A DNA stretch of 5,036 nucleotides. Origin: Bacteroidales bacterium. GTDB lineage: Bacteria; Bacteroidota; Bacteroidia; Bacteroidales; NBLH01. Shown here in pieces: positions 1-5,036 of the stretch (position 1 is the first letter of the stretch; every line of letters starts with the position of its first letter). The notes under the pieces were generated by a model. That model saw only the letters and a program-made list of their open reading frames with translations, was not told the DNA's origin and did not search any database. Position numbers and translations under genes: made by a program. Location: positions 1-5,036 of the forward strand of contig JAKIUH010000334.1 in NCBI GenBank assembly GCA_021647685.1, read 5' to 3'.

Positions 1-192
1 CCCGGGACTTAATACAAGGGTATCAATACGATTAATGTTGATATGTAGTTTTTGAGCATTTTTTAAAAAAATATCAGAGGGGCTTGTATCAAACAGTATT
101 GTTTTATCTGCTTCAATAATATAGGATAAACCATGTTCAGAGCCGCAGATACGTCCGGGCGCATTATCGTTTAAAATAGTAAGTTTTAACAC
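1..192 (-). CDS. MBL-fold metallo-hydrolase, N-terminal part (cut by window edge)
   Basis: The reading frame on the minus strand runs 64 codons from a GTG at 192-190 to the window edge without a stop. It starts VLKLTILNDNAPGRICGSEHG, continues with a YIIEADKTILFDTSPS segment and ends NRIDTLVLSPG. This is the start of a metallo-beta-lactamase fold of the dihydropterin-methylaminobenzene-phosphate synthase-like group (COG1237): first strand, Glu-His-Gly-Leu-Ser segment, FDTS strand, then the strand that leads into the HxHxDH metal motif. An in-frame TAA lies two codons upstream, so GTG is the likely start. No Shine-Dalgarno sequence is visible. The residue where family members usually have the first metal-binding His (L-S-H-G-H) reads Pro here, but the rest of the motif lies outside the window. 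The substrate cannot be told. Confidence 0.72.
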   Translation of the reverse strand, partial: MLKLTILNDNAPGRICGSEHGLSYIIEADKTILFDTSPSDIFLKNAQKLHININRIDTLVLSPG

Positions 193-232
193 AGTTTAAC
201 TTTTTTTAAATAAATTTAACAGTTTCTGTACC

Positions 233-254
233 TATCTTTGCAGTGTAAAAGATA
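233..254. promoter_or_regulatory. Inverted repeat with promoter-like TATCTTTG
   Basis: TATCTTT (233-239) and AAAGATA (248-254) form a perfect 7-bp inverted repeat around an 8-nt spacer. The plus-strand half with its next base reads TATCTTTG, a match to the Bacteroidota -7 element TAnnTTTG. The minus-strand half reads TATCTTTT, one mismatch, and points at the MBL gene 55 nt away. No good -33 TTTG is seen for either direction. It could be a pair of weak divergent promoters, an operator, or chance. Confidence 0.25.
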
Positions 255-310
255 AGAAGATTTTTTTCATAATAATAGGTTTTAGGTTAATAATTAGGTT
301 AAAAGTTGAA

Positions 311-336
311 GGGCGGAGTGGTTACCGCCCTTTTTT
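311..336 (+). terminator. Hairpin terminator downstream of the PLP-enzyme gene
   Basis: GGGCGG (311-316) pairs with CCGCCC (325-330) around an 8-nt loop and is followed by six T (331-336). That is a standard Rho-independent terminator for plus-strand transcripts. It lies only a few bases past the TAG stop (342-344) of the minus-strand lyase gene. On that strand the hairpin is followed by the weaker tract TTCAACTTTT, so it may end lyase transcription as well. No plus-strand gene ends here, so what the T-rich side serves is unclear. Confidence 0.7.
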
Positions 337-341
337 ATTAT

Positions 342-1523
342 CTAAACTTTTGCCAGTGCTTGGTCTAAATCAGCTATAATATCTTCTACATCTTCAATTC
401 CAACTGAAAAACGAACCAAATCATCGGTAATTCCTTATTTTATTTTAGCTTCATGAGCTACGGCAGCATGAGTCATTGATGCCGGATGCTGTATTAAAGT
501 TTCAACACCACCCAATGACACTGCCAATAAAGCCAAATGAACGTTGTCCATTAAAATACGTCCTGCATCTAAACCTCCTTTTACTCCAAAACTTATCATT
601 GAACCAAAGCCTTTCATTTGTTTTTTAGCCAATTCATGTTGTGGATGCGATTTTAAGCCCGGATATTTTAGCCAAGCTACTTTAGGGTGATTTTCCAAGT
701 ATTCAGCAACTTTCATTGCATTTTCTTGTGCTCGTTCTACACGTAATGCCAATGTTTTTACTCCGCGTGATACTAAATAGGCTTGATGAGGATCCATGTT
801 GCTGCCCATATATACCATTGCATGACGAATTTTTTTGTATAATTCTTCTGTTTTGGTAACAATTATTCCGCCAACCACATCAGCGTGTCCGTTAATAAAT
901 TTGGTAATTGAATGAAAAACTACATCAGCACCTAAATCTAAAGGTTTTTGAAGGTAAGGGCTGGAGAAAGTATTGTCCACTACTACAATTATTCCATGTT
1001 GATGAGCAATTTTAGCAGCTTCTTCTATATCGGTCAATTCTATAGTTGGGTTTGCCGGTGTTTCCAAAAACAATACTTTAGTATTTGACTTAATTGCCGC
1101 TTTGATGTTTTCTAAATTAGCCGTATCTATATAACTGTATTCTACCCCAAAACGGCTGAAGTCCTGTTCCATAATCCCGCGTGAAGGACCATAAACCGAT
1201 GCCGTACTTACTATATGTGATCCTTGCTCAAGCAAAGAAAAGTAAATTGCCGAAACAGCACCCATTCCAGAGCTGGTTGCAATACCTCCAAAACCATTTT
1301 CTAAGGCAGCTATATTATCTTCCAAGGCTTTAATCGTTGGGTTAGCTATGCGTGTATATATATAACCGTCGCTTTTACCTGAGAAACAATCAGCACCATG
1401 CTGTGCTTTTTTAAATTTAAAAGTAGAAGTTTGGTATATTGGCACAACTGCACTTCCTAAAGGCTCATCATAAGCTCCCGCATGTATGAGTTTTGTGTTA
1501 AATCCTAAATTTTTTGTATCCAT
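342..1523 (-). pseudogene. Methionine gamma-lyase-type PLP enzyme interrupted by an in-frame TAA
   Basis: This is a Cys/Met-metabolism PLP enzyme (fold type I), most like methionine gamma-lyase (megL/mdeA), which splits methionine or homocysteine to a thiol or sulfide, ammonia and a 2-oxo acid. Seen: phosphate-binding Tyr56 and Arg58 (YIYTR), Tyr111, Asp183 in VVDNTF, Schiff-base Lys208 in SITKFINGH, and SLGGVETLIQHPASMTH near residues 336-352. These sit three residues before the matching positions of Pseudomonas MGL (Tyr59, Arg61, Tyr114, Asp186, Lys211). The position of the MGL-specific Cys116 is Pro113, so homocysteine or cysteine could be the better substrate. Codon 363 (435-437) is TAA. 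The frame then continues for 30 family-like codons, GITDDLVRFSVGIED and onwards, to TAG at 342-344, giving the normal length of about 393. The lost tail carries the carboxylate-binding Arg, so the 362-residue product is probably inactive. ATG at 1523-1521. The family is certain; substrate and pseudogene status are less so. Confidence 0.88.
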
Positions 1524-1597
1524 TTTCTTAAAGTATTAAATTTTTTATGCGAAATTATTTCAAATTGTTATTAAATGAAAATATTTCTGTTATTTAT

Positions 1598-2080
1598 TTA
1601 TTTTTTAGCTTTTATGTGATAGTAAGAATTTTCGCGATACATTTTTTCACCACATTGAGGACATTTGCGTTCTCTGCAAGGTTCTCCTTTAATATGTTCC
1701 AAACGAATCTCACATTTTAAGCAAATACAAAAGCCGCCGGTACCTATTTCATATTTTAACTTTTCTTTCCGGTGATTTGTATATTCATCATCAATATCCA
1801 CATGCCCACCCGTAATAATCAAAATTTTGCCTTCAACAATAGCTTCTGCAATTGTATTACGGGCTTTTTCATAAATCCGTGTAAACGTAGGACGCGATAC
1901 ATTCATCTTTTTTGCGGCTTCTTCTTGTGTCAGATGTTGATAATCGGCAAGTTTTATTGCTTCATATTCTTCAAATAGAAGTTCGACAGCCTCAGCTTCA
2001 TTAAATGGAACACCAAAGGGTTTAAAACCTTCTGCCAAGGGTAAACTAAATATTTTTCGTTTTCGTTTTGGTCTGGGCAT
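1598..2080 (-). CDS. DUF134-family HTH regulator with C-terminal zinc ribbon
   Basis: This 160-residue protein begins MPRPKRKRK and keeps the DUF134 pattern: KPFGVP at 20-25, an acidic FEEYEAIKLADYQ segment, then a sigma-like helix-turn-helix at about 51-73 (LTQEEAAKKMNVSRPTFTRIYEKA). KILIITGG closes the domain near 85-92. After a charged linker comes a six-cysteine ribbon: Cys118, 120, 123, 135, 140 and 143, spaced C-x-C-x2-C-x11-C-x4-C-x2-C. DUF134 proteins are presumed DNA-binding regulators, often near ferredoxin-type MinD ATPases and NifX/Orp-like proteins in anaerobes; the ligand is not known. A palindrome one base upstream of its TAACTTTG promoter element recurs before the gene at 3205, which suggests autoregulation. 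The ribbon might sense metal or redox state (inference). The ATG is the only good start for the conserved MPRPKR opening. Confidence 0.92.
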   Translation of the reverse strand: MPRPKRKRKIFSLPLAEGFKPFGVPFNEAEAVELLFEEYEAIKLADYQHLTQEEAAKKMNVSRPTFTRIYEKARNTIAEAIVEGKILIITGGHVDIDDEYTNHRKEKLKYEIGTGGFCICLKCEIRLEHIKGEPCRERKCPQCGEKMYRENSYYHIKAKK

Positions 2081-2099
2081 TTTTAATTTCTTTTTGCGA

Positions 2100-2107
2100 C
2101 AAAGTTA
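2100..2107 (-). promoter_or_regulatory. -7 promoter element of the DUF134 gene
   Basis: On the minus strand this reads TAACTTTG, a full match to the Bacteroidota TAnnTTTG element, 19 nt before the ATG (2080). The expected -33 TTTG is poor: only TTTT or ATTT at about 2127-2131. A weak -33 box fits a promoter that depends on a bound regulator or is simply weak. Confidence 0.55.
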
Positions 2108-2108
2108 A

Positions 2109-2122
2109 TGAACTTATGTTCA
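2109..2122. promoter_or_regulatory. Palindromic operator upstream of the DUF134 gene
   Basis: TGAACTTATGTTCA is a 14-bp palindrome with one mismatched pair near the centre. It matches the site at 3157-3170 at 13 of 14 bases. It lies one base upstream of the TAACTTTG element, in the spacer where RNA polymerase binds, so a bound dimer would block initiation. The most likely binder is the adjacent DUF134 protein (inference from position and recurrence). Confidence 0.6.
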
Positions 2123-2314
2123 AATAAAAATAATCTTATATATTTTTGTAGTCTATAAGTAATTACTATTGAGTATATTTAATCTTTCTTATTACGTGAT
2201 ACAGCAGTATATTTGGTGATATTAAGTAAGTTTACTAATTTGTGGTTTTACAAAGCCTCTTTATTCTTAGAATTTGCCTATATAAATTTTTGAATTATTA
2301 ATACTAAAAACTTT

Positions 2315-3130
2315 ATGTTATCAAATAAAACGATATTAATTACCGGTGCAACAGACGGGATAGGCTTGCAAACTGCCTTGGAATTGGCAAAACTGGATGC
2401 AAATTTAATCATTCATGGTAAAAATCCCGATAAAGGAAAAACAGTTAAAGAAGACTTAATTTCAAAAACAAAAAATTCTAAAATACATTATTACAATGCC
2501 GATTTATCCTCTTTTGATGAAATTGAGCATTTTTCAAATCAAATAGTAAAAGATTTTACGCGTTTGGATGTATTAATTAATAATGCCGGCATTTATGAAA
2601 AAAAGAAAATAATACTTGAAAACGGATTGGAAAAAACTTTTATGGTTAATTATTTATCAGCCTTTGTTTTAACATTAAAGCTTTTATCTTTGATAAAAAA
2701 GGGAGAAGATTCAAAAATTATTAATGTAAGTTCCATGGTTCATGCTTCAAGTATTGATTTTGAAAACTTAAACGGTGAAAAATTTTATTCCGGCGATTCA
2801 GCTTATTCTTTGTCAAAATTATGCAATATATTGTTTACTTATCAATTGGCTGAGGTTTTGGAAAAAGATAAAATTGCTGTAAATGCTTTACATCCGGGTG
2901 TAATTAATACAAAATTATTACGTGCAGGCTGGGGACCTTTTGGTAGTTCAACAGATGAGGGGGCAGCGTGTATTTTATATCTTGTAAAAATGAAACAATT
3001 TGTAAGTGGCTATTACTTTGAAAATGATAATCAAAAGCGTTCTTCGGCAATATCTTATGATAAGCTTGTGATGAAACGTTTGTGGGATTATAGTAAAAAT
3101 TTATCACAATCTTATTTTGATTTATTCTAA
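2315..3130 (+). CDS. Short-chain dehydrogenase/reductase, retinol dehydrogenase-like
   Basis: This is a classical SDR of 271 residues, an NAD(P)-dependent oxidoreductase with one Rossmann domain and no signal peptide or membrane segment. Seen in order: the cofactor motif TGATDGIG (10-17), NADLSS (61-66), NNAG (89-92), active-site Asn112, Ser139/Ser140 in NVSSMVH, Tyr164 and Lys168 (YSLSK), and HPG at 193-195. The C-terminal layout is that of retinol dehydrogenase/WW-oxidoreductase-like SDRs, but the substrate cannot be named from sequence. The ATG lies 10 codons before the glycine motif, as usual in the family. TATATTTG at 2208-2215 matches the -7 consensus but lacks a clear -33 box and lies about 100 bp upstream, so the promoter is uncertain; the rest of the 2123-2314 gap shows nothing else. 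The gene lies between the DUF134 gene and its presumed target, but nothing in its sequence ties it to that system. Confidence 0.93.
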   Translation: MLSNKTILITGATDGIGLQTALELAKLDANLIIHGKNPDKGKTVKEDLISKTKNSKIHYYNADLSSFDEIEHFSNQIVKDFTRLDVLINNAGIYEKKKIILENGLEKTFMVNYLSAFVLTLKLLSLIKKGEDSKIINVSSMVHASSIDFENLNGEKFYSGDSAYSLSKLCNILFTYQLAEVLEKDKIAVNALHPGVINTKLLRAGWGPFGSSTDEGAACILYLVKMKQFVSGYYFENDNQKRSSAISYDKLVMKRLWDYSKNLSQSYFDLF

Positions 3131-3147
3131 ATAAATGCCGTAAAACA

Positions 3148-3179
3148 TTTGTATAATGAACATATGTTCATTACTTTTG
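3148..3179 (+). promoter_or_regulatory. Bacteroidota-type promoter of the zinc-ribbon gene
   Basis: TTTG (3148-3151) is followed by a 20-nt spacer and TACTTTTG (3172-3179). This matches the Bacteroidota -33/-7 consensus TTTG-N19-21-TAnnTTTG closely. Transcription should begin around 3185, leaving a short leader before the ATG at 3205. The spacer is almost filled by the palindromic operator. Confidence 0.75.
3154..3173. promoter_or_regulatory. Perfect 20-bp palindromic operator before the zinc-ribbon gene
   Basis: The 20 bases from 3154 to 3173 are a perfect palindrome with core TGAACATATGTTCA (3157-3170). The core matches the site before the DUF134 gene with one base difference. In both places TTCA is followed by one T and then the TAnnTTTG element. 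This overlap with the promoter points to repression by a dimeric regulator. The DUF134 protein is the natural candidate. Confidence 0.72.
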
Positions 3180-3204
3180 TGTTTGAATAATAAAATTTAA
3201 AATT

Positions 3205-3408
3205 ATGAATACTTCAAATACAGGAAAAGGTCTAGGTAAAGGCGGTGGAAAAGGTCGTAATAGTGGCGGCGGATTTGGTGTTGGAGGATTTTGCGTTTGT
3301 GCAAAATGTGGCGAAAAAATTCCTCATCAGCAAGGAGTTAAATGTACAACGCTTAAATGCCCTAAATGTGGAAAAACAATGATTAGAGAAGAATTGCTAA
3401 AGAAGTAA
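3205..3408 (+). CDS. Small glycine-rich zinc-ribbon protein
   Basis: This 67-residue protein has two parts. Residues 1-28 are a Gly/Lys-rich, probably disordered tail (GKGLGKGGGKGRNSGGG). Residues 28-60 are a six-cysteine ribbon with Cys30, 32, 35, 47, 52 and 55. The spacing C-x-C-x2-C-x11-C-x4-C-x2-C is identical to the C-terminus of the DUF134 protein, and neighbouring residues also agree: GGFC before the first Cys, then CPxCG, M and RE after the last pair. The two domains are therefore homologous. Gly-rich small proteins with Cys motifs (such as DUF5320) are known beside MinD-ferredoxin ATPases and Orp/NifX proteins, but I cannot assign this one to a named family. It probably binds Zn or Fe. 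A strong promoter with a palindromic operator lies directly upstream. The first ATPase gene follows 385 bp later, and no terminator facing the plus strand is seen between them. Function is unknown. Confidence 0.88.
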   Translation: MNTSNTGKGLGKGGGKGRNSGGGFGVGGFCVCAKCGEKIPHQQGVKCTTLKCPKCGKTMIREELLKK

Positions 3409-3441
3409 AATAGTTTAATTTAGTAATTTGATACGGTATTT

Positions 3442-3686
3442 TACCTTAAACTCACAGACTATATTCGTAACGAAAAGCCAAAAACTTGTCCGACTTTTGG
3501 CAGAAGTGTATCAGTATTGATGTAGCATAGAAAAAAGCAACGCGGGCGTTGCATTAGTTACGGTAAATGTTTACTTCGACTAATGGCGGAATATTTTTTA
3601 GGGTATCCTTTATCGTGGTGTGCATCAGCCGGTAGTCTATCAAGCTTAGGCTTTGCAGTAGAGTATTGGTTCTGGGATTTAAGGTA
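3442..3686. repeat. Inverted pair of diverged ~120-bp structured repeats, no convincing gene
   Basis: This segment fills most of the 385-bp gap between the zinc-ribbon and ATPase genes. TACCTTAAA (3442-3450) is exactly complementary to TTTAAGGTA (3678-3686). Reading inward, the left arm and the reverse complement of the right arm stay alignable by eye over about 120 bp with small gaps, and each holds its own GCC...GGC hairpin (3477-3501 and the complement of 3629-3652). The centre is a hairpin: ATTAGT (3553-3558) with ACTAAT (3579-3584), inside it GTAAA with TTTAC. Another outer pair is TGATAC (3429-3434) with GTATCA (3508-3513). I counted 45 G or C in 3601-3700 against 23 in 2401-2500. A frame of 60 codons from ATG 3583 is probably spurious. 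It may be a structured RNA, a MITE-like mobile element or two old repeat copies. The tail 3687-3793 is T-rich; I see no clear promoter for the ATPases in it. Confidence 0.5.
3531..3552 (-). terminator. Terminator-like hairpin facing the minus strand
   Basis: GCAACGC (3537-3543) and GCGTTGC (3546-3552) form a GC-rich stem that, read on the minus strand, is followed directly by six T (3536-3531). This is the form of a Rho-independent terminator. No minus-strand gene lies upstream of it within the window. It would therefore end either antisense transcription running back from the ATPase genes or an unrecognised minus-strand RNA. It may also be just the central part of the structured repeat. Confidence 0.45.
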
Positions 3687-3793
3687 TTTGCTCGGGTTAA
3701 CGAAAGTTTATGTGTTTTTTGTGATTTGTTTATGTTTAAACAAGTTTCTTTTTGTTGTAAAATAGAATCTGATAAGGATAAATTTTAAAATTA

Positions 3794-4678
3794 ATGAAAG
3801 TAGCAATAGCCAGTGGAAAAGGAGGTACAGGAAAAACTACTATATCAACAAATTTAGCAACTTATATAGCTGAAACAGAAAAAGTTATATTAGTGGATTT
3901 AGATGTAGAAGAACCTAATTCAAAATTATTTATTAAAGCAGATTTACTAAAAAAAGAGGATAAATTTAAAATGATTCCGAAATGGAATCTGGCTCAGTGT
4001 ACATTATGTGGTATCTGTCAAGAGGTTTGTAATTATAATTCAATTATTCAAGCAGGAAATACTATTTTGGTTTTTCCTGAACTTTGTCATAGTTGTTATG
4101 CTTGCTCTGAACTATGCCCAACAGATGCATTACCTATGATACCGGTAAAGATGGGAGAATTAAAACATTATAAATTAAATAATTTAGATTTTATTGAAAG
4201 TATGTTAGATATAGGGCAAGAATTAGCAGTACCACTAATTGCCCAAACTATTGATTATGTTGATAATCAATTTTCAGATGAGCATATTAAAATTTATGAT
4301 TCTCCTCCCGGAACATCTTGTCCGGTAATTGAAGCAACAAAAGACGCCGATTATGTTATTTTGGTTACAGAACCCACACCTTTTGGTTTGAATGACCTTA
4401 AATTAGCCGTGGAAACTATGCTGGAATTAAAAAAAGAGTTTGGTGTAGTTATTAATCGAAACGGTTTAGGGAATACAGATGTTGAGAAATATTGTATAAA
4501 TAATAAAATTCCTGTAATCGCTAAGATACCTAATAGCAAAGAAATAGCAACATATTATTCTAAAGGTATATTGATCTATAGCCAAGTGAAAGAATTTAAA
4601 AATGAATTGAAAAAAATAAAAAACTATATTTTAAATAAACGCCATATAGATGAAAGAGGTAGTTATAATCTCAGGTAA
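3794..4678 (+). CDS. MinD/Mrp-like ATPase with inserted 2x[4Fe-4S] ferredoxin domain (first of pair)
   Basis: This is a cytoplasmic ParA/MinD-family P-loop ATPase of 294 residues, the full length usual for the COG1149 type. Seen: deviant Walker A SGKGGTGKTT (7-16) with signature Lys9 and Lys14, Walker A' VILVDLDVEEPN (31-42), and switch region DSPPGTSCP (169-177). Between them lies a bacterial ferredoxin insert with two clusters: Cys69, 72, 75, 79 and Cys98, 101, 104, 108. The insert should hold two [4Fe-4S] clusters. Homologues occur in pairs in anaerobes, including the orange protein (Orp) operons of Desulfovibrio, and are thought to act in Fe-S or mixed-metal cofactor handling; the exact role is not settled. 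The stop overlaps the start of the second ATPase gene, so the two are translated from one message. An AAGGA lies about 15 nt before the ATG, too far to be a normal ribosome site. The gene may be co-transcribed from the promoter at 3148, through the structured region. Confidence 0.93.
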   Translation: MKVAIASGKGGTGKTTISTNLATYIAETEKVILVDLDVEEPNSKLFIKADLLKKEDKFKMIPKWNLAQCTLCGICQEVCNYNSIIQAGNTILVFPELCHSCYACSELCPTDALPMIPVKMGELKHYKLNNLDFIESMLDIGQELAVPLIAQTIDYVDNQFSDEHIKIYDSPPGTSCPVIEATKDADYVILVTEPTPFGLNDLKLAVETMLELKKEFGVVINRNGLGNTDVEKYCINNKIPVIAKIPNSKEIATYYSKGILIYSQVKEFKNELKKIKNYILNKRHIDERGSYNLR

Positions 4679-5036
4679 GGGAGGAACAGGGAAAACATCA
4701 GTAACTTCTTCATTGGCAATATTAGCCGGAGAAGAAGCAATTATTGCCGATTGTGATGTAGATGCTGCTGATATGCACATTTTAATGGAACCTGATTTAG
4801 CACAAAAAGAAGATTTTTATAGTGGTGAATTAGCTGTTATTAATTCTGATGTTTGTACACAATGTGGTATTTGCGCTGACATTTGCCGTTTTAATGCAAT
4901 TTCTGTTATTAATGACCTGCATGTTGTTGAATCTTTGAGCTGTGAAGGCTGTGGCTATTGTGCAAGAGTGTGTCCTGTAAATGCTATAAATAACACTGAT
5001 TTAAAAGTAGGGCAATGTTTTATTTCTAATATAAAA
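4650..5036 (+). CDS. MinD/Mrp-like ATPase with ferredoxin insert, second of pair (N-terminal part)
   Basis: The frame runs open for 129 codons from ATG 4650 to the window edge. It starts MKEVVIISGKGGTGKTS, a deviant Walker A at 8-17 with signature Lys10, followed by AIIADCDVDAADMH (Walker A', Asp34 and Asp36). The ferredoxin insert has Cys69, 72, 75, 79 and Cys98, 101, 104, 108, exactly the residue numbers of the first ATPase. The two are clear paralogues and probably form a heterodimer (inference from the family's habit of pairing). The gene starts 29 bp inside the preceding one, in another frame, which suggests translational coupling. The C-terminal half, with the switch II motif, lies beyond the edge. 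Confidence 0.92.
   Translation, partial: MKEVVIISGKGGTGKTSVTSSLAILAGEEAIIADCDVDAADMHILMEPDLAQKEDFYSGELAVINSDVCTQCGICADICRFNAISVINDLHVVESLSCEGCGYCARVCPVNAINNTDLKVGQCFISNIK

Noticed and set aside
435..437. Recoded stop (selenocysteine, pyrrolysine or an alternative genetic code)
   Set aside because: The codon is TAA, not TGA or TAG, and other genes in the window end normally at TAA.
1550..1557. TAATTTCG on the minus strand as promoter of the lyase gene
   Set aside because: One mismatch to TAnnTTTG and no -33 box; in such AT-rich sequence this is expected by chance.
1772..1978. Open frame of 68 codons on the plus strand opposite the DUF134 gene
   Set aside because: It is antisense to a clearly conserved helix-turn-helix coding region and shows no family pattern of its own.
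2904..3107. Open frame of 67 codons on the minus strand opposite the SDR gene
   Set aside because: It is a shadow of the well-conserved SDR C-terminal part, with no promoter or motif.
2315..3130. SDR as a member of the DUF134/ATPase system
   Set aside because: It has no copy of the palindrome upstream, and the zinc-ribbon gene after it has its own strong promoter. Position alone is not enough.
3429..3513. Cloverleaf-like set of stems (TGATAC/GTATCA, GGTA/TACC, TTCG/CGAA, GCCAAAA/TTTTGGC) resembling a tRNA
   Set aside because: The T-loop and D-loop consensus bases, a 7-bp acceptor stem and a 5-bp anticodon stem with 7-nt loop are missing. The stems fit a different structured element.
3442..3705. 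Integron attC site
   Set aside because: At about 245 bp it is longer than usual attC sites, and no GTTRRRY/RYYYAAC core pair was found at the ends (GTTAACG does not fit). No integrase or cassette array is visible.
3583..3765. Open frame of 60 codons on the plus strand starting MAEYFLGYPLSW
   Set aside because: It lies across the right arm of the inverted repeat, is rich in aromatic and hydrophobic residues without any known pattern, and its ATG falls inside a hairpin stem. Most likely chance.
4351..4539. Open frame of 62 codons on the minus strand opposite the first ATPase gene
   Set aside because: It is antisense to the conserved ATPase C-terminal domain and has no own evidence.

Overview
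The window looks like a chromosomal piece of an AT-rich, probably anaerobic member of the Bacteroidota. The composition is low in GC: I counted 23 G or C in positions 2401-2500. Shine-Dalgarno sequences are weak or absent. The clearest promoter has the Bacteroidota form, TTTG, then a 20-nt spacer, then TAnnTTTG. MinD-type ATPases carrying ferredoxin domains are typical of anaerobes. The lineage is an inference; there is no rRNA or marker gene here.

Left part, minus strand. Positions 1-192 hold the N-terminal 64 codons of a metallo-beta-lactamase-fold protein, cut by the window edge. Positions 342-1523 hold a full-length methionine gamma-lyase-type PLP enzyme, except that an in-frame TAA at 435-437 removes the last 30 residues. 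Reading resumes in the same frame with a perfectly conserved C-terminus, so this looks like a recent nonsense mutation or a sequence error. Between the two lies a hairpin terminator (311-336). Positions 1598-2080 encode a DUF134-family helix-turn-helix protein with a C-terminal six-cysteine zinc ribbon.

Right part, plus strand. A short-chain dehydrogenase/reductase (2315-3130) is followed by a 67-residue glycine-rich protein (3205-3408). Its zinc ribbon has exactly the same cysteine spacing as the DUF134 protein. A 385-bp stretch without a convincing gene follows. It holds a more GC-rich, highly structured segment made of two diverged inverted copies of about 120 bp. Two overlapping genes then encode paralogous MinD/Mrp-like ATPases with inserted 2x[4Fe-4S] ferredoxin domains (3794-4678 and 4650-end). 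The second is cut by the window edge.

The main result is regulatory. The palindrome TGAACnTATGTTCA (n = T or A) occurs once before the DUF134 gene and once before the small zinc-ribbon gene. In both places it sits one base upstream of the TAnnTTTG promoter element, in the direction of transcription. This suggests that DUF134 autoregulates and also controls the zinc-ribbon gene, and perhaps the ATPase pair. ATPase pairs of this type are known from clusters with Orp/NifX-like iron-molybdenum-cofactor-type proteins, for example the orange protein complex of Desulfovibrio. Such a partner may lie just beyond the right edge.
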